This document shows positions 15,368 to 24,827 of a stretch of 34,924 nt of DNA, in pieces. A program made the position numbers and the translations under genes. Position 1 is the stretch's first letter. Each line of letters opens with the position of its first letter. The notes under the pieces were generated by a model. That model did no database searches. It saw nothing but the letters and a program-made list of their open reading frames with translations, and was not told where the DNA came from. The DNA lies in assembly GCA_964495785.1 (NCBI GenBank), contig CAZBXL010000042.1:1-34924 (forward strand), given 5' to 3'. The DNA is from RFSX01 sp964495785 (GTDB lineage: Bacteria; Bacteroidota; Bacteroidia; Chitinophagales; Saprospiraceae).

Positions 15368-17947
15368 ATGGCTAAGCAGACCAAAAAGAAAGCCCCAAAG
15401 AAAAAAACAGGCAAAGCAGAGTCAGGTGAGAATTCTGGCTCTCGCTTAATGATGCTTTTAGGCGCATCCATTAAGTGGTTGTGGCTACTGTTTATTGTCG
15501 GACTTATTTTTTCGGCAGCAATATTTGTCATGATCTCCAAGACTAAAATGCCCGATACCGAGGAGTTAGAAAATCCAAAGTATGAGCAGGCTACTATCAT
15601 ATATGCTTCAAATAATACAGAGATGGGTAGATACTATTCTGAAAATAGAGACCTACTTACTTTTGAAGAGTTTAATCCTTTTATAGTTAATGCCCTGATA
15701 GCAACTGAAGATGAACGCTTCTATAATCACAGTGGCATAGATGCGAGAGGGACCACAAGAGCAGTGGTATTTTTAGGTGGTAAAGGTGGAGCAAGTACCA
15801 TCACTCAGCAATTAGCTAAACTATTCTTTACCAATAAATCGAGATCATTTGTCAAGAGGGTATGGCAGAAACTGCAGGAGTGGGTGATTGCCGTACAGTT
15901 TGAAAAGCGTTATACCAAGAAAGAGATCATAAGCATGTATCTTAATAAGTCAGAGTTCAAGTATAACTCTTTCGGTATAGGTGCTGCTGCCAGAACTTAT
16001 TTTGGAAAAGATCAATCTCAATTATCTGTAGAAGAAGCAGCTGTACTTATAGGTCTACTCAAGGGGCCAAGTTTCTATGATCCTATCAGACATCCTGAGA
16101 GAGCTATGAAAAGACGAAATATAGTTATGGGTCAGATGGTTAAAAACAATTTTTTATCTGATAATGATTATAGAAGTCTAAAAGTAAAACCTATAGATCT
16201 GTCCTCATTTAAGCAAGAGGCTCATTACGATGGTATGGCGCCATACTTCAGAACGACATTGACATCTGAACTTAAGAATATACTCTCGCAACCCCGTTAC
16301 AGTAAGCCTGATGGGACGAGTTATAATATATGGGAAGATGGTCTTAAGGTGTACACCACAATTGATAGAAAGATACAGAAACATGCTGAAGAGGTGGCAT
16401 TCAGGCATATGGCAAAAATCCAAAAGAAGTATGATAAAGTATGGTCAGATAAAGATCCTTGGACTTACACTGAAGAAAAAAATAAAGAAAAAGCTGAGAG
16501 ACAAATAAATCAGAGAAAGGATGTTTTACTTTCTCATAGAAGAGCCTCAGATAGATATATCAAAATGCGAGACAGATATATGTCCGACATTTTTTCTAAA
16601 GTCTTATCCAAATATCCTAATGTAAGATTGGATAATATAGATATAAGCAGAATGCTGAGAGAAGATAAAGAACCGGGGTACTTAAAGAAAGTAGTAAGAG
16701 AGGGCTGGGGGACGAGTGATCAGGTTAAGGAATACAGAAAAGTAATGACTGATCCATTATGGAATGAATTGAGGACACAAAGAAATAAATTAATAAAGGC
16801 GGCAAATAAAGTATTTAGTACTCCTGTAAAAATGAAAGTCTTTGACTACACGAATTCAGGAGAAAGAGAAGTTACTATGACGCCAATGGATTCGATTAAG
16901 TATCATCAAGAACATATGCAAATAGGTTCTGTAGCCATAGATCCAAGAACTGGGTATGTCAAGGCATGGGTAGGTGGTGTCAATAAAAAGTACTATAAAG
17001 TCGATCACGTAAAAACAAACCGTCAAGTTGGATCTACATTTAAGACATTGTTATATGCTACAGTAATCGCTCAACAAGGCTTATCACCATGTCAAAAAGT
17101 CAAAGATATAAGACATGGTATCCCAGCCAATGATCCTAATTTTAAGTTACAGAAAGCTTGGTATCCCGATAATGCGGATGGCAAGTATAGTAATGAAGAA
17201 CTAACTTTAATGGATGCATTACGTAAGTCTAAGAATTCTATCTCCGCTTGGTTGATTGCTCAATTAGGCAATGTAGAATTAATTAGAAATCTGGCTGCTG
17301 ATCTTGGTATATCTAAGGACAAAGTGCCACCTTATCCGTCTATCGTTTTGGGTACGCCAGAATTGACAGTTCTTGAATTAACAGGTGCCTACGCTACTTT
17401 CGCTAATGATGGTGTCTATAATGAACCTACATTTATCACAAGAATAGAAGATAAAAACGGTAAGCTCGTGTACTCTCCTATATCTGATGAGCGTAGAGTT
17501 ATGGATGAGACATATAATTATGCAGTGGTTAGACTATTAGAAAATGCAGCAAGTGGACAGAAAAATGCACTAAAATCTCAGTTTGGTGGTAAGACAGGTA
17601 CAACTAATGACTTCGTAGATGGCTGGTTTGTGGGGATTTCTCCTGAGTTGGTTATAGGTACTTGGGTAGGAGGAGAGAATACATGGATAAGATTCCTTAC
17701 CAGATTTAATGGTTACGGAGGACAAATGGCAAGACCTTATTATCTTAACCTAATGAAAGACTTAGAAGATGATCCAAGTATACAACTTAATAAAGGCGCA
17801 GCATTCAAAATTCCTGATGGCGAACTTCTGGAGATGGACTGCGATGTCTATAATCAACCACTACCATCGAAGGTAGAAGCCGATAAGGCTAAGTTGGAAA
17901 AAGTGTTATCTCAGCCAGGATTTGAAGACGAGTTTGAGGGTAATTAG
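15368..17947 (+). CDS. Bifunctional penicillin-binding protein 1A (class A PBP)
   Basis: This enzyme polymerises and cross-links peptidoglycan at the outer face of the inner membrane. It is 859 aa with a Lys-rich cytoplasmic start (residues 1-27), one membrane helix (about 34-57), a GT51 glycosyltransferase domain (about 80-270) and a C-terminal transpeptidase domain. GT51 residues are E114 in ATEDERFYNHSG, the STITQQLAK segment, and E186 in RYTKKEIISMYLN. Transpeptidase motifs are S556-x2-K559 (GSTFK), S621-K-N623, and K742-T-G (GGKTGTT). A charged region at about 345-490 separates the two domains, longer than in E. coli PBP1A at that point. The gene stands alone, with an upstream -7 box at 15333, and ends 3 bp from the convergent peptidase gene. 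Confidence 0.95.
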   Translation: MAKQTKKKAPKKKTGKAESGENSGSRLMMLLGASIKWLWLLFIVGLIFSAAIFVMISKTKMPDTEELENPKYEQATIIYASNNTEMGRYYSENRDLLTFEEFNPFIVNALIATEDERFYNHSGIDARGTTRAVVFLGGKGGASTITQQLAKLFFTNKSRSFVKRVWQKLQEWVIAVQFEKRYTKKEIISMYLNKSEFKYNSFGIGAAARTYFGKDQSQLSVEEAAVLIGLLKGPSFYDPIRHPERAMKRRNIVMGQMVKNNFLSDNDYRSLKVKPIDLSSFKQEAHYDGMAPYFRTTLTSELKNILSQPRYSKPDGTSYNIWEDGLKVYTTIDRKIQKHAEEVAFRHMAKIQKKYDKVWSDKDPWTYTEEKNKEKAERQINQRKDVLLSHRRASDRYIKMRDRYMSDIFSKVLSKYPNVRLDNIDISRMLREDKEPGYLKKVVREGWGTSDQVKEYRKVMTDPLWNELRTQRNKLIKAANKVFSTPVKMKVFDYTNSGEREVTMTPMDSIKYHQEHMQIGSVAIDPRTGYVKAWVGGVNKKYYKVDHVKTNRQVGSTFKTLLYATVIAQQGLSPCQKVKDIRHGIPANDPNFKLQKAWYPDNADGKYSNEELTLMDALRKSKNSISAWLIAQLGNVELIRNLAADLGISKDKVPPYPSIVLGTPELTVLELTGAYATFANDGVYNEPTFITRIEDKNGKLVYSPISDERRVMDETYNYAVVRLLENAASGQKNALKSQFGGKTGTTNDFVDGWFVGISPELVIGTWVGGENTWIRFLTRFNGYGGQMARPYYLNLMKDLEDDPSIQLNKGAAFKIPDGELLEMDCDVYNQPLPSKVEADKAKLEKVLSQPGFEDEFEGN

Positions 17948-17950
17948 TAT

Positions 17951-20713
17951 CTAATGTTTATCCTCGATCTCTAAACCATAATTGATTCCTTTTTCTATAG
18001 CGGGTATACCTTTTGCCATCCAGACAGGTATAGGCTTATCCATTAGATAATGATCAAAGAATTGCTCTAACCTAATATTGAAATCTATTCGGTTGGCTCT
18101 TTTGACTGGCCAGTGTGGTTCGTTGTTATAGTTAAGAAGCCAGGCAGGTTTGTTTAATCTTCTGAGAGCTACAAAAAATTCTATTCCTTGATACCAAGGT
18201 ACGGCACCGTCTTTATCATTATGTAGTATTAGGACAGGTGTGTTAATCTTGTCAACATTAAATATGGGAGAATTATCAAGATATCGTTTAGGATTTTCCC
18301 ATAAGGTCGTTCCCAGTCTACTCTGAGTCCGTTCATACTGGAACATTCTGCTCATACCAGATCCCCAGCGAATACCGCCATATGCACTGACCATATTAAC
18401 GACAGGAGCACCTGCTTCGGCACATCTAAACATATCAGTCTTAGTAATGATGTGAGCTATCTGATATCCACCCCAACTATGGCCCTGTAATCCTATTTTA
18501 CTTTCGTCGACAAATCCTCTTTCGATCATAGCATTAACTCCATCTACCACAGCATCTAATGCATTTTTTCCAGGTTCTCCTTCAGTATAGTCCACATCTG
18601 GGTTGAATATTATATAGCCTTTATTAGCCCAATATGTATAGTTAATTGTAGATCTATGAGGATATGGTGCTCTATGATTGTAAAGTCGATTAGAACTTTT
18701 CTCATAGAAGTTGACCATCATAGGATATATCTTACTTGGGTCAAATCCTTCCGGTGTAACAAGCAAGCCCTTTTTTTCTTTTCCGTCTTTAGAATTCCAC
18801 TTTACCAGCTGTATATCACCCCACAGATATTCAGATTGTTGGGGGTTTATATCAGTAATGACTTTTTGATTTTTAAACGAACTATCTGTCAAAATCAGAT
18901 TCGGGAATAGTTGAAAATTTTCTTTCGTGAAAAGTAGTTTATCGCTCTTTTCTGCTTTTGTAATCCTTGTAGTATAATTATATGGTCCTGACTCTATAGG
19001 ACTAAGTTTCTTTGTTTCTAAGTTGATATATGCGTAGCCAGATTCTTTTGTTATGGTGTTAAATGACTTTAAGAGCAGAGTTGTGTCTGATGGATAATGT
19101 GTAATTTCTCTGTCTACTTTAATAAGTCGATATTGAGTTTTTGTATCTCTACCAGAGGTTAATTTTGTAGGTGATCTTTTACCATTAGGATTGGTTATCC
19201 ATAAGTCATATTGATCATAGAGGAGTACATGTTTATCCTTACCTACCCACTCAATAGGGCCACTTCGGTTAGGGAATGTAGGTCTATCGTCTTCTTCATT
19301 ATAGAAGCCACCCTTTGTAAGTATATTTAGTTTTCTATTTTTAATATCATAACTCACCCATGTCGTGTCTTCACTTGAGTACCATGTGATGTATTTGCCA
19401 TGAGGAGATAGTGATGGACGACCATTAATCTTAGTTGCTATTTTCTGTTTTGACTTTTTAGATATGTTGTCGAGATATAAATCTTTATATGCATAGCCTT
19501 TCCAAGAGATATCTTTCTGATAGGGTCTTTCGTTATAGCTAATGATATAATCAGAACTGTTTTTTGGATCTATATTTAATTCTGGATTAGTAGTGTCATT
19601 AAGTTGATAATGACTTCGTTTTTTTATGTCATATATGACTTTATACGTTCTTTCTTTTTCTCTTTTCGCTCTTACATTCTGCATAGTGTAGAGTAGGGGA
19701 TCTTCATAATGCCACACTTCGACCACAGCTTTATCATCTTCTACAACAGAGGTATCTTCTGTCATTGGTATCGGAGCTATGTTATAATAAAGCCGCTTTC
19801 CATTTTCACTAAATGTAAGATTGCTGTGAGTACTTATTTGCCAATTTTCATTTATAAATGGAAGATGATCATCGGCTACACGCTTAGCTAATTTTTGTCC
19901 TTCTGTCCAGTGAAATAATTCGTAATGTCTTGGTTTAGTTTTGGTCGTATCCTTGTCAATTAGGAATGCAACTTGATTTCCATCATCATTTATACTTAAA
20001 TCGAAATACTTTCCTTTTTGTGTACATAGCTCTTGTTTCTTTTTTAATTCAAAGTCATAGATAGTTATGACATCTACATTGGCGCTGTCGATTCCTGTAG
20101 AATGTAATAACAGTCGATTTGATTTCTCCGACCATTTATAATCTTTGACGTAGTCAAATTTGTAAAATGTATCTAATTTAAAATCATAAACCAATAATGG
20201 GCGGCCGTTATTAGAGTTATGACCTTTAGATAAGGTGCTATCTTTTTTTACAGTTTGTCCTTTTAGGCTGAGAGCAATAAGGCTACCTGATTTTTTAGGC
20301 ATAGCATAATTTTCTACCTCTGCTATTTTATCAACTACGGACTCATTCAGTGAGACGATAGTAATGGTGTCTTGAGGTAATTTGTCTTTCTTAACTTTTT
20401 TCAGTTTAAGAGATTGCAGACTATCATTTGCTAAACTTGTTTTGAAGGCTATAAATCTGTTATCGTAATCAAATTGAGGCGAGTGAGATCTTTTATACCT
20501 GATTTCATTACCTGATAGAGTATTATATAATACCAGTGTTTTGTCACCTTTTCCTGGAGCTATTGTATAAGAAACCCATTCTCCATTACTTGAGATGCGG
20601 ACCTGTTCCATGCGATTCCATATATCGTAGATCTCTGGACTCATTAGCTTTTCTTGTGCCGTAAGAGAAATAGAAGAGATAATTAAGAAGAATGTTATTA
20701 TTAATTTATCCAT
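17951..20713 (-). CDS. S9 family prolyl oligopeptidase-like secreted peptidase
   Basis: This is a 920-aa serine peptidase with a Sec signal peptide (residues 1-19, ending LTA-Q), so it is probably periplasmic or surface-exposed. The N-terminal two thirds form a beta-propeller-like region with repeated WVSYT, RLLLHS and KHVLLYDQYDLWITN type strands. The C-terminal alpha/beta-hydrolase domain has the triad S746 (GHSWGG), D835 (NDKDGAVP) and H867 (NEPHWP). Length and organisation suit a dipeptidyl- or oligopeptidase that trims peptides for nutrition. It is monocistronic as far as visible, and 150 bp separates it from the divergent PASTA gene. Substrate specificity cannot be assigned. Confidence 0.93.
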   Translation of the reverse strand: MDKLIITFFLIISSISLTAQEKLMSPEIYDIWNRMEQVRISSNGEWVSYTIAPGKGDKTLVLYNTLSGNEIRYKRSHSPQFDYDNRFIAFKTSLANDSLQSLKLKKVKKDKLPQDTITIVSLNESVVDKIAEVENYAMPKKSGSLIALSLKGQTVKKDSTLSKGHNSNNGRPLLVYDFKLDTFYKFDYVKDYKWSEKSNRLLLHSTGIDSANVDVITIYDFELKKKQELCTQKGKYFDLSINDDGNQVAFLIDKDTTKTKPRHYELFHWTEGQKLAKRVADDHLPFINENWQISTHSNLTFSENGKRLYYNIAPIPMTEDTSVVEDDKAVVEVWHYEDPLLYTMQNVRAKREKERTYKVIYDIKKRSHYQLNDTTNPELNIDPKNSSDYIISYNERPYQKDISWKGYAYKDLYLDNISKKSKQKIATKINGRPSLSPHGKYITWYSSEDTTWVSYDIKNRKLNILTKGGFYNEEDDRPTFPNRSGPIEWVGKDKHVLLYDQYDLWITNPNGKRSPTKLTSGRDTKTQYRLIKVDREITHYPSDTTLLLKSFNTITKESGYAYINLETKKLSPIESGPYNYTTRITKAEKSDKLLFTKENFQLFPNLILTDSSFKNQKVITDINPQQSEYLWGDIQLVKWNSKDGKEKKGLLVTPEGFDPSKIYPMMVNFYEKSSNRLYNHRAPYPHRSTINYTYWANKGYIIFNPDVDYTEGEPGKNALDAVVDGVNAMIERGFVDESKIGLQGHSWGGYQIAHIITKTDMFRCAEAGAPVVNMVSAYGGIRWGSGMSRMFQYERTQSRLGTTLWENPKRYLDNSPIFNVDKINTPVLILHNDKDGAVPWYQGIEFFVALRRLNKPAWLLNYNNEPHWPVKRANRIDFNIRLEQFFDHYLMDKPIPVWMAKGIPAIEKGINYGLEIEDKH

Positions 20714-20863
20714 TATATGAGTTCTTATATTTTTTAAAAATAATAATTGATATCTATCTATAAGAGAGATAAGGTGCTTATGTTATAATGGATATGAATA
20801 TCAATCACATCATATTATGCTATATTTACATTCGTATTACTGTTGATTATTAATAATTAAGTC

Positions 20864-21661
20864 GTGACTGCAAAGCGTTTTTTAGTGCATATTTTTTTAA
20901 TGATAGCCTTGGTGGCTATTATACTGTTTATTGTTTTTCAGTGGCTTAAGTCGTATACGAATCATGGTCAGGAAATAGAACTGCCATCATACATAGGTCA
21001 ACTCTATGCAGATGCAAAAGAGGATGCATCAGAAATGAGTTTTGAATTAATAGTTAATGACTCTATTCACAAGGTAGGGAAGAGAGGAGGTGAGATTATA
21101 AGTCAAAACCCGAATCAAGGGGCTTTAGTAAAAGAGAATAGAAAGATATATGTCGACATCACGAAATACACAGCAGACACCTATTCTCTTGAAGACGATA
21201 TTCCGACTATGTATGGCCAGGAATATGATAGAACAGTCGCTAAGCTTTCCAATCTTCAGATAAGTTCAAGTATAAAATCTGAGAAAGCAGATAAGGGAGA
21301 ACCTAATCATATACTTGAAGTGTGGTATGATGGTGAACTTATATTGGGAAAGAATGGTCCTAAGCCAGGTGTGAAAATAAAGAAAGGCGCAGAATTAAAA
21401 TTCGTTGTAAGTAAGAGGGAAGGTGCAGAGATTCCTATTCCTAACTGGACTTGTAAGAGGTTAGGCATGGTGCTTACTCTGGCGAGGTTTGATAGACTTT
21501 TAATTGGGGAGATAGAAACTAAAGGACTAGTGACCAATCGAGATTCAGCATATGTCGTGAGACAATTCCCTTCTCCTGATCCTTTGAGCACCATAGCTAC
21601 TGGACAAAAGATAGATATTATAATACAACAAAATAAGCCTGAAGATTGCCCAGAAGGTTAG
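20864..21661 (+). CDS. PASTA-domain membrane protein
   Basis: This is a 265-aa bitopic protein with a short cytoplasmic N-terminus, one membrane helix (about residues 7-28), and three tandem PASTA domains outside (about 38-107, 110-186 and 188-257). PASTA domains bind muropeptides or cell-wall precursors in Ser/Thr kinases and PBPs; no kinase domain is present, so this is a stand-alone PASTA protein of the type common in Bacteroidota. Its role is probably linked to the cell wall. The start is GTG at 20864, immediately before the basic residues flanking the membrane helix. In many relatives it lies next to rluD or ddl; here it does not. It faces the peptidase gene divergently. Confidence 0.87.
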   Translation: MTAKRFLVHIFLMIALVAIILFIVFQWLKSYTNHGQEIELPSYIGQLYADAKEDASEMSFELIVNDSIHKVGKRGGEIISQNPNQGALVKENRKIYVDITKYTADTYSLEDDIPTMYGQEYDRTVAKLSNLQISSSIKSEKADKGEPNHILEVWYDGELILGKNGPKPGVKIKKGAELKFVVSKREGAEIPIPNWTCKRLGMVLTLARFDRLLIGEIETKGLVTNRDSAYVVRQFPSPDPLSTIATGQKIDIIIQQNKPEDCPEG

Positions 21662-21794
21662 TCTTCAAAAAAAATTTAACATTTTAGGAGAAGCATAGCG
21701 TTACTTATCATTGTTAACGAAGTCTTAATGGTGTAAATAGCGAAAGCTCTTATTTTAAACGAATTAACAATTAACTAATCAAATAATATTTATA

Positions 21795-22472
21795 ATGGAT
21801 CAAGTATCAGACCTAAAAGTAGCATTAGAAAATGCTTTAGGAACAACTTTTAACTCAGTAGCAGGATTTTTACCTAAATTATTCGCTGCATTAGTCATAT
21901 GGATAATCGGTGGTTTTGTTGCCAAAGCAATCAGATGGGCAGCAGAAAAAATTCTAAAGACTATTAAATTTAATGATATCGCTGATAAAATTGGATTGAC
22001 TGAGAAATTAAAAGCTGGAGGAGTAAAGTCATCAGCAGCTGGACTAATGGCTAAGTTAGTTTACTGGATGATTATGCTTACAGTATATATGTTAGCATTT
22101 AATGCATTAGGATTAGAGGTCGTATCTGACTTACTTACAAGCGTTGTACAATTCATACCTAAGATCATAGTAGCTTGTATATTACTTATCGTTGGTATGT
22201 TCTTAGCAGACTTTGTTAAGGACTTAGTTAAAGCAACTCTTAAGACAGGTAGCTTTGATAACCCTAATTTAGTAGCTAACATAGCATACTACGCAGTAAT
22301 GTTCGTTGCAGCAAGTATGGCAATCAATACAGTAGGTATCGGTGGAGATATCATCAATACTATAGTAACTGCAGTATTTGGTGCCTTAAGCTTAGGATTA
22401 GCAATAGCATTTGGCCTTGGAGGTAGAGATGCAGCAGCAAGAACTATTAATAAAGTATCTAAAATGGATTAG
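21795..22472 (+). CDS. Mechanosensitive-channel-like conserved TM-helix protein
   Basis: This is a 225-aa polytopic membrane protein with about five helices (near residues 25-45, 85-108, 115-142, 155-178 and 184-208). It contains 'conserved TM helix' units of the MscS-related type, each with a GGxxA...A or LGLAIAFGLGGRDAAA pattern, and lacks the MscS beta domain and cytoplasmic cage. The last helix ending GLGGRDAAARTI is the family hallmark. Proteins of this group are annotated as small-conductance mechanosensitive channels, but a channel function for this short form is inferred. It has an intrinsic terminator just downstream (22504-22535) and so forms its own transcription unit. Confidence 0.85.
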   Translation: MDQVSDLKVALENALGTTFNSVAGFLPKLFAALVIWIIGGFVAKAIRWAAEKILKTIKFNDIADKIGLTEKLKAGGVKSSAAGLMAKLVYWMIMLTVYMLAFNALGLEVVSDLLTSVVQFIPKIIVACILLIVGMFLADFVKDLVKATLKTGSFDNPNLVANIAYYAVMFVAASMAINTVGIGGDIINTIVTAVFGALSLGLAIAFGLGGRDAAARTINKVSKMD

Positions 22473-22503
22473 TCCATATATAGATAAAATTATAATATAA
22501 TGA

Positions 22504-22535
22504 ATGGGTTACCTTTGGGTAGCCCATTTTTGTTT
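22504..22535 (+). terminator. Intrinsic terminator of the TM-helix gene
   Basis: The stem ATGGGTTACC (22504-22513) pairs with GGTAGCCCAT (22518-22527), giving 10 pairs with one G-T, around a TTTG loop. A T-rich tail follows. Confidence 0.85.
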
Positions 22536-22550
22536 TTTGTATAATAAACA

Positions 22551-22582
22551 TTGGATTATTGCAATAAAATCTACTACTTTTG
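22551..22582 (+). promoter_or_regulatory. Promoter of the yceD-rpmF operon
   Basis: TTG at 22551-22553, a 21-bp spacer and an exact TAnnTTTG box, TACTTTTG, at 22575-22582 predict a start near 22589. This sits 20 bp before the ATG at 22609 and rules out the earlier in-frame ATG at 22504. Confidence 0.68.
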
Positions 22583-22608
22583 CAATCCGAATAAAAAAGA
22601 TCTTTAAA

Positions 22609-23133
22609 ATGCAGGCGCTTAGGCAATTTTCTATTCCAATAAAAGGATTAGATATAAAGTTGCATCATTTCACATTTAAGGTTGATGATAGTTTCTTTGA
22701 CAACTTTGAGTATTCTCCATATAAGAAAGGAGATCTCATAGCTAAACTTGAGTTAGAAAAAAAGTATGATAATTATTTATTAGACTTTAATATTCAGGGT
22801 AGTGTCAGAACTACATGTGACAGATGCATAGCTGAAATAAATTTTCCTGTTGATTTTTCGTTTGAGATTATCATAAAGTTTGATGAATTAGAACGAGAAG
22901 AGGATGATGTTATTTACATTCATCCCGAGACAAATGAAATCAATGTAGCTAAGTACATATATGATAATCTCATCATTTCGATGCCTATCATAAAAGTAAT
23001 TGACTGTGATGAACTCAGCCCTAAGCCATGTGATGAAGATGTTTTAAAGCATTTGACTATTAAAAAAGAGAATAACTCAGCGCCAAATCCATTAGGAGAA
23101 GCACTGAAAGGCATTAATATAAAAACTAAGTAA
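22609..23133 (+). CDS. DUF177/YceD family protein
   Basis: This is a 174-aa soluble protein of the DUF177 (YceD) family, which is almost always encoded directly upstream of rpmF and has been linked to 23S rRNA accumulation in E. coli. The core motif is TCDRCIAEINFPV (residues 66-78, counted from 22609). A second Cys pair lies in DCDELSPKPCDEDV, so four Cys residues could bind a metal. An in-frame ATG at 22504 exists, but it lies inside the terminator stem of the preceding gene and upstream of the promoter, so ATG 22609 (MQALRQFSIPIKGL) is the start. It is followed after 6 bp by rpmF in the same operon. Confidence 0.88.
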   Translation: MQALRQFSIPIKGLDIKLHHFTFKVDDSFFDNFEYSPYKKGDLIAKLELEKKYDNYLLDFNIQGSVRTTCDRCIAEINFPVDFSFEIIIKFDELEREEDDVIYIHPETNEINVAKYIYDNLIISMPIIKVIDCDELSPKPCDEDVLKHLTIKKENNSAPNPLGEALKGINIKTK

Positions 23134-23139
23134 GAAGCT

Positions 23140-23334
23140 ATGGCACATCCAAAGAGTAGAATATCCAAGCAAAGAAAAAGAAAAAGAAGAACGCATAAGA
23201 AAGCGACTATTCCTCCTATAGCTGTATGTAGTAAGACTGGAGAAGCGCATATATACCATAGAGCTTACTGGCACGATGGTGAGATGTTCTATAAAGGAAA
23301 ATTACTCATAGCAGCTGACGTAGAAGAAGATTAG
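23140..23334 (+). CDS. rpmF: 50S ribosomal protein L32
   Basis: This is a 64-aa basic ribosomal protein of the large subunit. The N-terminus MAHPKSRISKQRKRKRRTHK followed by AVCSKTGEAHIYHRAYW is characteristic of L32 in Bacteroidota. Only one Cys of the zinc-binding set is present, so it is probably the Cys-poor (C-) form. Second gene of the DUF177-rpmF operon, ended by a strong terminator at 23367. Confidence 0.97.
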   Translation: MAHPKSRISKQRKRKRRTHKKATIPPIAVCSKTGEAHIYHRAYWHDGEMFYKGKLLIAADVEED

Positions 23335-23366
23335 TCTACCTCAGACTAAAAGCTAAAAATATAACT

Positions 23367-23402
23367 GCCCTTTATAATTGATTTTATAAAGGGCTATTTT
23401 TT
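23367..23402 (+). terminator. Intrinsic terminator after rpmF
   Basis: The perfect 11-bp stem GCCCTTTATAA (23367-23377) and TTATAAAGGGC (23384-23394) has a 6-nt loop and a T-rich tail. It lies only about 20 bp before ridA, so ridA must be served by an overlapping promoter or by read-through. Confidence 0.88.
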
Positions 23403-23422
23403 TATATCCAAATTAATAAAAA

Positions 23423-23803
23423 ATGAAAAAAATAATAAATACGACCAATGCTCCAGCTCCCGTAGGCCCATATAACCAGTCAGTAATGGTAGGTAACATC
23501 CTATTCGTCTCAGGGCAAATTGCCATTGATCCATCTTCTGGTGATTTAGTTCAAGGATCAATAGAAGAAGAAGCAACTCAGGTAATGAAAAACTTGAAAG
23601 CTGTCCTCAATGAGGCAGGTTTGGATTTCAATAATGTTGCAAAAGCATCTGTCTTTGTAAAGGATATGAATGACTATGCCAAGATTAACAGCGTGTATGC
23701 TCAATATTTTGACGAAGCAACAGCACCTGCGAGAGAGCTTGTAGAAGTTGCTAATCTTCCAAAATTTGTCAATGTTGAGATATCAGTAATTGCTTCCAAA
23801 TAA
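23423..23803 (+). CDS. ridA: RidA family reactive-intermediate deaminase
   Basis: This is a 126-aa trimeric RidA/YER057c/UK114 protein that hydrolyses reactive enamine/imine intermediates released by PLP enzymes. Conserved residues include APVGPYNQ (11-18), FVSGQ (28-32), the arginine R104 that holds the substrate carboxylate (PARELVEVANLPK), and E119. The length is standard. A PLP enzyme (gcvP) lies in the same neighbourhood but not in the same operon. The stop is 11 bp before the trpS ATG, so co-transcription with trpS is likely. Confidence 0.95.
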   Translation: MKKIINTTNAPAPVGPYNQSVMVGNILFVSGQIAIDPSSGDLVQGSIEEEATQVMKNLKAVLNEAGLDFNNVAKASVFVKDMNDYAKINSVYAQYFDEATAPARELVEVANLPKFVNVEISVIASK

Positions 23804-23814
23804 CACAAGTGTTT

Positions 23815-24825
23815 ATGTCAGATAAGAAAAGAGTTCTCTCCTGTATTCAGCCGACTGGTGATATGCATTTTGGAAATTATTTTGGAGCCGTCCAAAACTG
23901 GGTCAAACTCCAAGATCAGTATGAGTGTGTCTACGGTGTTGTAGATTATCATGCGATGACTATGCCTTATAATCCTAAGAAGTTAGTTCAGGATACCTGG
24001 GAGTTGATATATAATCTGTTAGCAGTAGGAATAAAAGAAGAGAATCTATTTATACAATCATTGGTCCCAGAGCATACTGAGCTTTGCTGGATATTTAACA
24101 ATTTTGCTTCATTTGGTAGAGTAGAGAATATGACTCAGTTTAAAGATAAGAGTCTACAGAGTAGTGAAGGGAAAAGTGGATTTATCTCCGTTGGCCTCTA
24201 TGACTATCCAGTGCTTCAGGCTGCAGATATATTAATATACAAAGCGGACTATGTACCGGTTGGTGAAGATCAAAAACAGCATCTTGAATTAACCAGAGAG
24301 ATCGCCAATAGATTTAATAATCAAGTAGGAAAGGAATATTTTGTTCTTCCTGAGACTTTATTTTCAGAGACACCTAAAATAAAGTCTACTGCAGATCCTA
24401 AGCGTAAGATGAGTAAGAGTGCTGGGGAGAAGCATAACATAAGTGTGTTCTCTGATGATGCTCGGATAATGAAACAGATCAAGTCTGCTGTAACAGACGC
24501 TGGGGACGCAGATCCTAATGTGATGAGTGACGGTGTTAAAAACTTGTTTGAATTACTTAAGGCTACCGGTAGTACACAAGTGTATGATCAGTTATTATCA
24601 GATTATAAAAATCAAAATCTTAAATACGCAGATTTAAAACAAGGTGTGGGAGAAGCACTCGTCAGTATGAGCTCACAGTTTAGAGAGAATAAAGAACGAA
24701 TTACTCAAGATAAGCGAGAAGTCAAATATAGGATCAAGCAATCAAGTAATAATATTAGAAAAATTGCACAAGAGACATTAAGGGAAGTAAAAGACTTAGC
24801 TGGATTACTTAACGTGAAATATTAG
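23815..24825 (+). CDS. trpS: Tryptophanyl-tRNA synthetase
   Basis: This is a class I aminoacyl-tRNA synthetase of 336 aa that charges tRNA-Trp. The HIGH-like signature is MHFGNY (residues 17-22 of the ATG-started form), preceded by CIQPTGD. The KMSKS motif is exact at 198-202. A GTG at 23809 would add two residues; the ATG at 23815 (MSDKKRV) is the better start. The following FAH-family gene begins 2 bp after the stop. Confidence 0.97.
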   Translation: MSDKKRVLSCIQPTGDMHFGNYFGAVQNWVKLQDQYECVYGVVDYHAMTMPYNPKKLVQDTWELIYNLLAVGIKEENLFIQSLVPEHTELCWIFNNFASFGRVENMTQFKDKSLQSSEGKSGFISVGLYDYPVLQAADILIYKADYVPVGEDQKQHLELTREIANRFNNQVGKEYFVLPETLFSETPKIKSTADPKRKMSKSAGEKHNISVFSDDARIMKQIKSAVTDAGDADPNVMSDGVKNLFELLKATGSTQVYDQLLSDYKNQNLKYADLKQGVGEALVSMSSQFRENKERITQDKREVKYRIKQSSNNIRKIAQETLREVKDLAGLLNVKY

Positions 24826-24827
24826 TT

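Noticed and set aside
15310..15600. 96-codon minus-strand frame over the pbp1A start
   Set aside because: It is antisense to the well-supported N-terminus and membrane helix of PBP1A and has no family features.
22504..22608. N-terminal extension of the DUF177 protein
   Set aside because: The extra codons lie in a terminator hairpin and upstream of the promoter; the conserved protein begins at 22609.
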